Assembly (NCBI RefSeq): GCF_050875635.1
Contig: NZ_JBPAOH010000002.1
Coordinates: 1-64,000, forward strand
Source: Hassallia sp050875635
GTDB taxonomy: Bacteria; Cyanobacteriota; Cyanobacteriia; Cyanobacteriales; Nostocaceae
Length of the DNA: 64,000 bases
Direction of reading: 5' to 3'
Positions within the stretch are counted from its first letter, which is position 1. Each line of letters begins with the position of its first letter. The notes beneath the pieces are model-generated. The model was given only the letters and a program-made list of their open reading frames with translations, was not told the DNA's origin and made no database searches. Shown here in pieces: positions 43,645 through 51,814 of this stretch. The translations under genes were made by a program, and so were the position numbers.

Positions 43645-45864
43645 ATGGTTAGCATCTTTACAACTCAACAGCCTAGCAACTCAAATGCCACCGATGGTGT
43701 GGAATATGAACTCGGAATGAAGTTCCGAAGTGCCCAGAATGGTCAGATTGTCGCGATTCGCTTTTGGAAAGCACCCAGCGAGAGTGGCACTCATGTTGGC
43801 AAAATCTGGTCAGCATCAAATACTCTTTTGGCAAGTACAACTTTCGCCAACGAGACGGCTTCGGGTTGGCAGCAGCAGGCTCTGTCTTCTCCGCTGACAA
43901 TAAGCGCTAATACTACTTATGTGGTAAGCGTTAACACTGCCAATACCTATTTCGTTATTAGCTCTCAAGGATTGGCAAGCTCGGTGGTAAATGGAGATGT
44001 GAGTTCAGTTGCTGATGGTTCTAATGGAGTGTACGGCAATGTGAATGCTTTGCCAACAAATTCCTACATGAGTTCCAACTATTTCCGCGACATCGTATTT
44101 ACTGCTCAAGTGACTGCTAGTATCACCAAAGTCAGCGGTGATAATCAACAGGGAGCAGTAGGAACTGCCTTACCCAACCCATTGGTTGTCCAAGTTAAAA
44201 ACTCTGCTGGCAATCCACAAGTGGGAGTTACAGTCAACTTTACAGTTACTAATGGCGGAGGAACTATTTCACCCACCAGTGCCGTAACTGATGCCAACGG
44301 TAAGGCAAGCACGGTGCTGACTTTGGGAACAACTCCTGCAACAAATAATACCGTGAGTGCAACAGCCGCCAACATTGGCACGGTTATTTTCAGTGCCTTA
44401 GCGGAGCCAAAGAACCCCAATCCTATTTATCTAGAAAACAAAAAACCGGGCACTACAAACTGGAAAATCACCAACCAGTCTACTAGTAATGAAATTGTCG
44501 GCTATGCTACAGCAACTAGCGTCAATAAGGGTGGTTCGCTGCCAATCAAGGTTTCCCTCGCACAGCCCGGACAATTTACAATCGATATCTACCGCTTGGG
44601 TTACTACCAAGGCAATGGAGGACGACTGATAGTTAGCAGCGGCTCGCTCAGTGGCATCACCCAACCTGCCTTGACACTTACAGACTCAGCTACCAAGCTA
44701 TATGAAGCTACGAACTGGTCAACCTCCTATACTGTTGCTGTCGGCAATAACTGGACGAGCGGGCTGTATGTTGCCAAATTAACACAACAGGCAACAGGTA
44801 AGCAGTCACAGGTGTGGTTTGTTGTCCGCGACGACAGCAGAAACTCAGATATTGTCTTTCAAAGCAGCTTTACTACCTACTTTGCATACAATAACACTGG
44901 TGGTTACAGCACCTACGCATATCAGAGTGTCGGCGGTCAAAGAGGATACAAGGTTTCTAGCGATCGCCCGCTGTCAATGACCACCTCTGAATGGCATCAC
45001 TACAACCAAATGACTCTTTGGGAACGCAATATGGTGCGTTGGTTGGAGTCTCAAAGTTATGACGTTTCTTATATCACAAATATCGACTTTCAGACCAACT
45101 CGCAAATATTACAGGGGCGCAAAGTATTTTTATCGGTTGGTCATGACGAGTACTGGTCGTTAGAACAGCGCAATGCTGTTGAACAAGCCCGCAGTTCTAA
45201 AATCAACTTGGCATTTTTCTCATCCAATACTGCTTATTGGCGGGTGCGCTTTGAAAATTCAAATGGAGGGCAAGCCAACCGAGTTATGGCATGTTACAAA
45301 AACACGGCAGATACGGTTGCGCCGACAAATAAGTGGAGAAGTACCCAGAACAACCGACCAGAAAACGCATTGCTGGGAATTATGTACACAGGCGATCGCG
45401 ATGACTTGTATTACACTTGGGGCGATCCGAACGGCAGCACCAATAGCTACAGTGGCTACGACTTTGTAGTTGCCAATAGTTCAGACCCATATTACGCCAA
45501 CACCAATCTGACCAACGGTAGCAAATTGACTCAGTTGGTCGCTTTTGAGTGGGATGCGGTTGTCAACAACGGTGCCGCTCCAAGTGGTTTGGTGATTCTG
45601 GGACAGTCCACAGTTAGCCCAACTAATGTGGATGAGGATTTGCCCACAGGAACTAATACACAAGTATCTCATGCAGTCCGCTACACCGCCGCCAGTGGAG
45701 CCAAAGTATTTTCCACCGGCTCCAATCAGTGGATGTGGGGATTAGATAGCGATCGCATCACTCCAGCCAGAGAAGATAACCGCGCCAAACAAATTGCTGT
45801 CAACGTCTTTGCAGATATGGGAGCTAAACCTCAGACTCCAGGAGCAGGCATAATTGTCCCTTAA
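43645..45864 (+). CDS. DUF4082 / Big_1 / N,N-dimethylformamidase-like protein, paralogue
   Basis: 739 aa, the same build as the 38541 protein but without the first Big_1: DUF4082 ~1-152, Big_1 ~155-252 and dimethylformamidase-like ~258-735 (YFAYNNTGGYSTY, VFLSVGHDEYWSLEQRNAVE, YTGDRDDLYYTWGDPNG). The protein starts directly in DUF4082 with MVSIFTTQQPSNSNATDG, so again no signal peptide is seen, and upstream sequence is AT-rich without an alternative start. Its domain order suggests an adhesive enzyme for sugar polymers. Substrate is unknown. It is probably the result of a tandem duplication around the GT-C gene. Confidence 0.85.
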   Translation: MVSIFTTQQPSNSNATDGVEYELGMKFRSAQNGQIVAIRFWKAPSESGTHVGKIWSASNTLLASTTFANETASGWQQQALSSPLTISANTTYVVSVNTANTYFVISSQGLASSVVNGDVSSVADGSNGVYGNVNALPTNSYMSSNYFRDIVFTAQVTASITKVSGDNQQGAVGTALPNPLVVQVKNSAGNPQVGVTVNFTVTNGGGTISPTSAVTDANGKASTVLTLGTTPATNNTVSATAANIGTVIFSALAEPKNPNPIYLENKKPGTTNWKITNQSTSNEIVGYATATSVNKGGSLPIKVSLAQPGQFTIDIYRLGYYQGNGGRLIVSSGSLSGITQPALTLTDSATKLYEATNWSTSYTVAVGNNWTSGLYVAKLTQQATGKQSQVWFVVRDDSRNSDIVFQSSFTTYFAYNNTGGYSTYAYQSVGGQRGYKVSSDRPLSMTTSEWHHYNQMTLWERNMVRWLESQSYDVSYITNIDFQTNSQILQGRKVFLSVGHDEYWSLEQRNAVEQARSSKINLAFFSSNTAYWRVRFENSNGGQANRVMACYKNTADTVAPTNKWRSTQNNRPENALLGIMYTGDRDDLYYTWGDPNGSTNSYSGYDFVVANSSDPYYANTNLTNGSKLTQLVAFEWDAVVNNGAAPSGLVILGQSTVSPTNVDEDLPTGTNTQVSHAVRYTAASGAKVFSTGSNQWMWGLDSDRITPAREDNRAKQIAVNVFADMGAKPQTPGAGIIVP

Positions 45865-45873
45865 CAATATGAC

Positions 45874-45994
45874 CAAGAGTTCTTAAAAGGGGAAAGGAAA
45901 AAAGGGGTTCATGTAAAGAAAAATCCGCATGAAAAAATAAAATAAAACTCTTTATTTCTTACACCTTTTCCCTTTACCCTTTCAAGAACTCTTC
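45874..45994. repeat. Inverted repeat with ~34-bp arms
   Basis: CAAGAGTTCTTAAAAGGGGA and following bases (45874-45907) are complementary to ACACCTTTTCCCTTTACCCT and following bases (45961-45994), with a few mismatches and a 53-bp AT-rich loop. It could be a terminator of the upstream gene or a small mobile repeat. Confidence 0.7.
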
Positions 45995-46037
45995 CTTGAC
46001 GCATTGCTTATTGCTATAGCACAGGAGTGGATAGAAA

Positions 46038-47021
46038 ATGAATTTGAGAATCAGACGACGAAGATTTGGGCAGATAGCGATCTTAAGTGCAGCCTTGAGT
46101 GCGATCGGCAACTTCGCAGGTAAGACCGTTGCACAGCAAGCAGAATCAATTATTTATGGGGTGAGTCTTACCAGTAGCAGCAGCATTATCAACATCGGCA
46201 TCAAGATTGGAGAACTCATCGATGTCAACATTAGCCCAGCAGTAACCCTAATTAGTTCCGACTTAGTGAGTGGTAGGGATCTGGCAACCATTCAACTACC
46301 AAGTATAAATCTTAACAACCTGGATACGCTGATTGAGACTGCGAATAAAGCCTTATATACCGAGCCTAGCGAGCGGTTAACTGCTTTGACTCCCTTAGCC
46401 GATGGTTCATTCGTTATTGTCTCTGTTGCATCTACAAAAACGGGTAATTTCAATCGCATCATACTTATTGATGCTAAGTCTACTAGACCTCTAAGAGCTC
46501 TAAGAGTATCAGGATTCAGAAGAGTAAATGGCACGCTTGAAAGTTTAGTAGCAATCAAAGAAAACAACTTTCTCGGTGTAGTTAGCCTCAATGAAGGCAC
46601 TCCCCCTTTTGATTTGGTAAATTTGGACTTGAACTCCGGCAAATTAAATTATAGTGACGATCTACCAATACTTGCAGCGAACCTGCGATTTAGCAACCTT
46701 GCCCAAGCCCCAGATGGTACAATTTACGCAACCCTTCTCAGTTCGCAAGGTGGTACAACTCTCGTACAGGTGGACTTAGAAAATAAGGCGATCGTTAGCG
46801 GTAGAGGAAAAATTATCAGACTGTCGGAATTGAAATATGACGGTAAACCTTTGGAAAATGATTTACTCAGCCTAGCCGTTTCTAGATCCGGTGAAGTATT
46901 TGCCCTTGCTAACCCCACTGATGAGAAAATCAATTCTCTATTTAGTGTCGATGTGAAAAGTGGAGAAATGAAGTTTGTGAGAAAATTCGCGGCTGATAAG
47001 ATTGCCTTTGCTCGTGCATAA
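46038..47021 (+). CDS. Tat-exported propeller-like hypothetical protein
   Basis: 327 aa. The N-terminus RRRRFGQIAILSAALSAIGN with cleavage near VAQQA looks like a twin-arginine signal. The mature part is built of blade-like strands (TALTPLADGSFVIVSVAST, SNLAQAPDGTIYATLLSSQG, LLSLAVSRSGEVFALANPTD), so a beta-propeller is likely. GGAG at 46023-46026 precedes the ATG. No catalytic motif was recognised. Its place after the dimethylformamidase-like gene suggests a shared extracellular role. Confidence 0.8.
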   Translation: MNLRIRRRRFGQIAILSAALSAIGNFAGKTVAQQAESIIYGVSLTSSSSIINIGIKIGELIDVNISPAVTLISSDLVSGRDLATIQLPSINLNNLDTLIETANKALYTEPSERLTALTPLADGSFVIVSVASTKTGNFNRIILIDAKSTRPLRALRVSGFRRVNGTLESLVAIKENNFLGVVSLNEGTPPFDLVNLDLNSGKLNYSDDLPILAANLRFSNLAQAPDGTIYATLLSSQGGTTLVQVDLENKAIVSGRGKIIRLSELKYDGKPLENDLLSLAVSRSGEVFALANPTDEKINSLFSVDVKSGEMKFVRKFAADKIAFARA

Positions 47022-47054
47022 GTAAGTGGGCGAAATTAAACGTAAAATATCGTC

Positions 47055-47222
47055 GTAGTGAGCCAGCGCGGTCTTCTCCCAAAGGGAGAGGCTAGCGCCA
47101 AGGGGAGGCAGTGCGTTGGGCGGCGATGCCGACTTGAAGCACCTGCCGTGGTCTCCACGCCAGATGCCTCAAGTCGGGAAACCCGCCCACGGCACTGGCT
47201 CCCCATGAGCGACTGGCGAGGA
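47055..47222. repeat. GC-rich dispersed repeat (GGGCGG-TGCCGACTTG module)
   Basis: It contains CAGTGCGTTGGGCGGCGATG, CCGACTTGAAGCACCTG and their partial complements (CAAGTCGGGAAACCCGCC), giving a long imperfect hairpin. The same module is at 63490-63535. It is not coding. Confidence 0.7.
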
Positions 47223-47290
47223 GCGGAGGGTGAGCGGTTTACCGCTCATATCTGAAGGCTTTTTAGCGACTGTGGGTAATCAACCCTTTC

Positions 47291-47331
47291 AGATCCCCGA
47301 CTTCTTTAAGAAGTCGGGGATCTTGCTTTTT
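47291..47331. terminator. Strong stem-loop with T-run
   Basis: AGATCCCCGACTTCT (47291-47305) pairs perfectly with AGAAGTCGGGGATCT (47309-47323), followed by TGCTTTTTC. This has the form of a Rho-independent terminator, separating the 37-47 kb island from the next operon. The stem also occurs as a dispersed repeat in cyanobacteria, so its role is not certain. Confidence 0.65.
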
Positions 47332-47541
47332 CTATATGCGGACTTTGATTTCAAATTTTTCACCTTCTTCGGAGAAAAGATATAGATTTTTTAATTTAAT
47401 TCAAGTTTTTTGTAACTATTTGACTCGATTATCAACTAGTTGAACGATCGCTCAACACCTGTGGGTGAAAAAATAAATAACAATTAAATATTCTTCGGAA
47501 CGTTCGCTATATACCACAACTTGCTATTAGGAGGCAAAAAT

Positions 47542-48339
47542 ATGCATTTACAACCTTTGGAGTTGGAAATAACAGAAAATAGACAATCGATAAGCATTAT
47601 AGTTCCCTGCTTTAATGAGTCTGAAGGAATTGAATCTTTAAAGAAAAAACTAATGCCAGTATTGACAAAGCTGCGCTTAACTAGGTCAGTCGAACTTATT
47701 TTAGTTGACGATGGTAGTACAGACGATACTTTTTTCAAGTTAGAGCAATATTTTGGACAAATTGCCCAAATAATCCGCCATCCGAAAAACAAAGGTCTCT
47801 CGGCAGCCATACAAACAGGATTAGTATACTCTATAAATGATATTGTTTGCACAATCGATAGTGATTGCACTTACGATCCCCAACAGTTGATTGAGGTTCT
47901 AGATTTGATGCGTGCTAATGTTGATATTGTCACAGCATCTCCATATCATCCCAAAGGTCGGGTAAAAAATGTTCCGGGTTGGCGTCTATTTCTCAGTAAA
48001 GGGTTATCACTGCTTTACAGACTTGTATTGCCACAAAAGCTTTATACCTATACAGCTATGTTTAGAGCATATCGTCGTGAAGTTCTAGAGACAGTACCAA
48101 TTACTTATCCAGGATTTCTCGGTCTTGTAGAGATTTTAGCTGAAGCGATGTTGCGTGGATATAAAATTGTCGAGTATCCAGCCGAATTAAGCAGTCGGAT
48201 GTTTGGGCAGTCGAAGTTACGTGTAGCTAGAGTTATTTGGAATCACTTAAAGTATATTAGTAAGCTGATCGTCCGGCAAACGTTTCAACAGAAAAAAATA
48301 AAAATGCAATATTACAAGTATATTAAAAAGGACTTATGA
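47542..48339 (+). CDS. Glycosyltransferase family 2
   Basis: 265 aa. The ATG at 47542 is chosen because AGGAGG at 47529-47534 lies 7 bp upstream; a TTG at 47521 would be longer. GT-A fold: SISIIVPCFNESEGIESLKK, the nucleotide-binding LILVDDGSTDDT, RHPKNKGLSAAIQTG and the metal site CTIDSDCTYDP (D-S-D). It resembles dolichyl-phosphate-mannose-synthase-like GT2 enzymes that make polyprenyl-phosphate sugars, which would suit the GT-C enzyme upstream. The stop overlaps the next start (ATGA). Confidence 0.88.
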   Translation: MHLQPLELEITENRQSISIIVPCFNESEGIESLKKKLMPVLTKLRLTRSVELILVDDGSTDDTFFKLEQYFGQIAQIIRHPKNKGLSAAIQTGLVYSINDIVCTIDSDCTYDPQQLIEVLDLMRANVDIVTASPYHPKGRVKNVPGWRLFLSKGLSLLYRLVLPQKLYTYTAMFRAYRREVLETVPITYPGFLGLVEILAEAMLRGYKIVEYPAELSSRMFGQSKLRVARVIWNHLKYISKLIVRQTFQQKKIKMQYYKYIKKDL

Positions 48340-49394
48340 AAATCGTTACTATATTGGGTGCAAGACCACAATTTATTAAAGCATCTGTAGTCAGTTCTGC
48401 TTTTCAACGTGCTGGAATAAACGAAATTATTATTCATACAGGGCAGCACTTTGATTCATTAATGTCCGATATATTTTTTCAAGATTTAAACTTGCCTCAG
48501 CCCCAATATCACTTAAACATTCATAGCCTGAATCATTCAGCAATGACAGGTAGAATGATGGAGAAAATAGAGGAATTGCTTGATGATAAACCTGATTGGA
48601 TGTGCGTTTACGGAGATACGAATTCAACATTAGCAGGTGCTTTGGTTGCTGCCAAGCTGCATATACCAATAGCACATATAGAAGCTGGACTGCGAAGCTT
48701 TAATCGGCAAATGCCTGAAGAAGTTAATCGGGTTGTAACCGATCATCTTGCACAACTTCTTTTTGCTCCGACAAATCTGGCAGTTCAATGTCTTGAAAAC
48801 GAGGGGATTTCTCAAGGAGTTCACTTAGTTGGAGACGTAATGATGGATGCTATTTTGCAGTATCAGGCTAAAGCGAAACAAACATCTGATATTCTCGCAA
48901 GACATCAGTTGAGCCTGAATGAATTTTACCTTGCTACTGTTCACCGACCCAGCAATACAGACGATCGCGTGCGTCTGAGTTATATCCTCGACAGTTTCAC
49001 GAAACTGGATCATCCGGTTGTTTTTCCGATCCATCCTCGAACCCAAGCTCAAATTGACAAAATGGAATTGAGTCATTATCTGGCTGCTGACTCAATTGTG
49101 GCAATACCACCAGTTAGTTATCTTGATATGCTAGCGTTAGAAAGTGCCTGCCGTTGTATAATTACCGATTCTGGAGGTATACAAAAAGAGGCTTATATTT
49201 TTGGGCGTCCCTGCTTTACTCTGCGAAATGAAACTGAATGGAAAGAAACTGTAGATATCGGCTGGAATCAATTAGTACAACCGGAAAATTTAAGTAAATC
49301 GATTGCAAACTTCACGCGACCATCTGAATGCCCTAAACTTTATGGAAATGGTGATGCAGCAACCCAAATTACTGAAATACTACTTAACTTATAA
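48336..49394 (+). CDS. wbpI: UDP-GlcNAc(3NAc)A 2-epimerase (WbpI-like), or WecB
   Basis: 352 aa, UDP-GlcNAc 2-epimerase superfamily. MKIVTILGARPQFIKASVVS, HTGQHFDSLMSDIFFQDL, YGDTNSTLAGALVAAKLHIP, HIEAGLRSFNRQMPEEVNR and TDSGGIQKEAYIFG are all visible. The form Q-H-F-D-x-x-M-S-D-I-F-F and SAMTGRMM is nearer to WbpI than to WecB as I remember them. With wbpABDE at 28.7-33 kb it would finish UDP-ManNAc(3NAc)A. It overlaps the preceding gene by 4 bp, so translation is coupled. Confidence 0.88.
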   Translation: MKIVTILGARPQFIKASVVSSAFQRAGINEIIIHTGQHFDSLMSDIFFQDLNLPQPQYHLNIHSLNHSAMTGRMMEKIEELLDDKPDWMCVYGDTNSTLAGALVAAKLHIPIAHIEAGLRSFNRQMPEEVNRVVTDHLAQLLFAPTNLAVQCLENEGISQGVHLVGDVMMDAILQYQAKAKQTSDILARHQLSLNEFYLATVHRPSNTDDRVRLSYILDSFTKLDHPVVFPIHPRTQAQIDKMELSHYLAADSIVAIPPVSYLDMLALESACRCIITDSGGIQKEAYIFGRPCFTLRNETEWKETVDIGWNQLVQPENLSKSIANFTRPSECPKLYGNGDAATQITEILLNL

Positions 49395-49449
49395 TTATTA
49401 TTAAAGGTAAGCAGACCGAGCATTAGTGTAATTTAAGACAAGGATAGAG

Positions 49450-50751
49450 ATGTCAGATACTGTGATTCGGGTTGAAAACCTGAGCAAAAAATATATAATC
49501 GGTCATCAGCAGCAAGAGAAACATTCAACTTTAAGAGATGCTTTGGTTTATGGAGCCAAATCTCTCGGTGACAAACTATTAAATTTTTCTACATATAAAG
49601 ACTCCTCACCAACATCTGAAGATTTTTGGGCACTCAAAGATATTTCTTTTGAAATCAAACAAGGCGATCGCGTTGGTATCATTGGTCGTAATGGTGCAGG
49701 CAAATCAACTTTATTAAAAATATTGAGCCGTATTACCGAACCAACTACTGGCAGAATTTCCATTTTTGGACGAGTAGCCAGTCTGTTGGAAGTAGGAACA
49801 GGTTTTCATGGAGAATTAACTGGACGGGAAAACATTTATCTCAACGGTGCTATTTTGGGCATGAGCAAAGCTGAGATCGTCAAGAAGTTTGATGAAATTG
49901 TCGCTTTTGCAGAAGTAGAAAAGTTTTTAGATACACCAGTCAAGCGTTATTCCTCTGGAATGTACGTGCGTCTTGCCTTTGCAGTCGCTGCCCATCTTGA
50001 ACCAGAGATTTTAATTGTAGATGAAGTACTGGCAGTGGGAGATATCCGCTTTCAGCAAAAGTGCCTGGGGAAAATGGAAGAGGTTGGTAGAGAAGGACGT
50101 ACAGTTTTGTTTGTCAGTCACAACATGAGTACGGTGAGCTACTTATGCAGTCGCGGTATTTTGTTAGAATCTGGCACTTTGTACGTAGATAGTGACGCCG
50201 AAGAAGCTATCAGAATTTATCTGGATAAGTCTTATAACGTTGCTCAAATGCCTTTAATTGAAAGAAAAGATCGTAGCGGCTCTGGAAAAGTAAAATCTGC
50301 TAGTTTTAGAGTGTTAAATCAGGAAGGTACAGAAGAAAATACCTTACAATCAGGTAAAAATTATTATTTTGAAATAGGTTATTTAAATTATACAAAAGAA
50401 CGTATCAATAATGTTGTAGTCAGCCTTGATTTCTTTGATGACAAAGGTATTCGAGTTATCTTATTAAGAACTAACTTTACAAATAGTAATCTGACTATAG
50501 ACCCGGAAAAAGGATATATTATTTGCGGAATCAACAACTTACCTTTAGTTAACAGCTTTTATCGAGTTTCAATATATTTATCACATGCAGATCAAGAATT
50601 ACTCGATTGGATTGAAGATGCAGCAACTGTAACTGTAGACGGAGGTGACTTTTTTGGTACAGGTAATCCTGGTCTTCCCAGCCACTGCAAAATTTTAACT
50701 AAGGCTCAGTGGTCTACTGAGATATCTTTTTTCTCTTCTGAGCAAGCTTGA
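49450..50751 (+). CDS. wzt: ABC polysaccharide exporter ATPase with Wzt-type C-domain
   Basis: 433 aa. Residues 1-~245 are the ABC ATPase of teichoic/O-antigen exporters: Walker A GRNGAGKSTLL, signature YSSGMYVRLAFA, Walker B ILIVDEVLAVGD, switch His in FVSHNMSTV. Residues ~265-425 form the Wzt C-terminal beta-sandwich that reads the non-reducing end of the polymer (FEIGYLNYTKERINNVVVSL). Its permease is most likely the Wzm-like protein at 27735, the only one in the window. It is followed 13 bp later by a glycosyltransferase. Confidence 0.93.
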   Translation: MSDTVIRVENLSKKYIIGHQQQEKHSTLRDALVYGAKSLGDKLLNFSTYKDSSPTSEDFWALKDISFEIKQGDRVGIIGRNGAGKSTLLKILSRITEPTTGRISIFGRVASLLEVGTGFHGELTGRENIYLNGAILGMSKAEIVKKFDEIVAFAEVEKFLDTPVKRYSSGMYVRLAFAVAAHLEPEILIVDEVLAVGDIRFQQKCLGKMEEVGREGRTVLFVSHNMSTVSYLCSRGILLESGTLYVDSDAEEAIRIYLDKSYNVAQMPLIERKDRSGSGKVKSASFRVLNQEGTEENTLQSGKNYYFEIGYLNYTKERINNVVVSLDFFDDKGIRVILLRTNFTNSNLTIDPEKGYIICGINNLPLVNSFYRVSIYLSHADQELLDWIEDAATVTVDGGDFFGTGNPGLPSHCKILTKAQWSTEISFFSSEQA

Positions 50752-50764
50752 TACGTTAATTAGA

Positions 50765-51772
50765 ATGAGCGAACAACATCCTTATCGGGCTACGATTCCA
50801 CCAGTTCCAGAAGGAACACCAAGTCCTCTTTGGTCTGTAATGATTCCTACCTATAATTGTGCAAAGTATTTGCGCGAAACCTTGAAGAGTGTGTTAGCTC
50901 AAGATCCTGGTGCTGAAGTGATGCAGATTGAGGTAATTGACGATTGTTCTACCAAAGACGATCCCCAAGCAGTTGTTGAAGAACTCGGTCAGGGACGTGT
51001 TGGATTTTATCGGCAACCATATAATGTAGGTCATACGAAAAATTTTGAAACTTGCTTGAAGCGATCGCGCGGAAAATTAATTCATCAGCTACATGGTGAC
51101 GATTATGTGCAAGATGGCTTTTATCGCAAAATGCAACGAGCTTTTGAAGATAACCCCAACATTGGTGCTGCTTTTTGCCGCCACATTTTCATAGATGAGC
51201 ATGGCAATTTCCAAACTATCTCCGGATTAGAACAGCCTGAAAGTGGAGTTATGAGTAATTTTTTGGAGCGCATTGCCAGCTTTCAACAGATTCAAACGCC
51301 ATCAATTGTAGTGCGACGAAAAGTATATGAAGTACTTGGAGGGTTTGACAGTCGATTATCTTGGACTGAGGATTGGGAAATGTGGGTAAGAATCGCTGCC
51401 CGCTTTCCAATTTGGTATGAGATTGAGCCATTAGCAGTTTATCGAAAACATTCAGGATCTAACACTGGACGTTATATGTGTACTGCTGAGAATCTGAGAG
51501 ATTCACGTAGAGCTATAAATATTTTTAAATCATACCTTCCCACCTCAAAAGCTAACCAAATAGCCAACAAAGCTAGAGAAAATTGGGCGCTTTACACTCT
51601 CTACTCTGTCGTTCCCCAGTACTTAACTGAAGGCAACACATCAGCTGCAACTGCTCAAATTCGAGAAGCACTTAAGTGCAATCATTCATTCAAAGTAATC
51701 AAGTTACTCTTTAACGTGCTCAAATCTACTGCAAAGCGATGGTTTTTGGAAAAGATACGCCTAACTATGTAG
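50765..51772 (+). CDS. Glycosyltransferase family 2
   Basis: 335 aa. GT-A fold: WSVMIPTYNCAKYLRETLKS, IEVIDDCSTKDD and the D-D site in HQLHGDDYVQDGFYRKM. WTEDWEMWVRIAARFP gives the conserved E-D-W acceptor region. It is read with the upstream ATPase gene (13-bp gap). The C-terminus VLKSTAKRWFLEKIRL resembles the N-terminus of the next gene. Donor sugar is unknown. Confidence 0.88.
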   Translation: MSEQHPYRATIPPVPEGTPSPLWSVMIPTYNCAKYLRETLKSVLAQDPGAEVMQIEVIDDCSTKDDPQAVVEELGQGRVGFYRQPYNVGHTKNFETCLKRSRGKLIHQLHGDDYVQDGFYRKMQRAFEDNPNIGAAFCRHIFIDEHGNFQTISGLEQPESGVMSNFLERIASFQQIQTPSIVVRRKVYEVLGGFDSRLSWTEDWEMWVRIAARFPIWYEIEPLAVYRKHSGSNTGRYMCTAENLRDSRRAINIFKSYLPTSKANQIANKARENWALYTLYSVVPQYLTEGNTSAATAQIREALKCNHSFKVIKLLFNVLKSTAKRWFLEKIRLTM

Positions 51773-51814
51773 GTAAAACTCAATCGCACTTATTTTTTCA
51801 CTCCTCAGGTAATT

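Noticed and set aside
47058..47255. 65-aa Arg-rich open frame
   Set aside because: Lies wholly in a GC-rich dispersed repeat also present near 63.5 kb.
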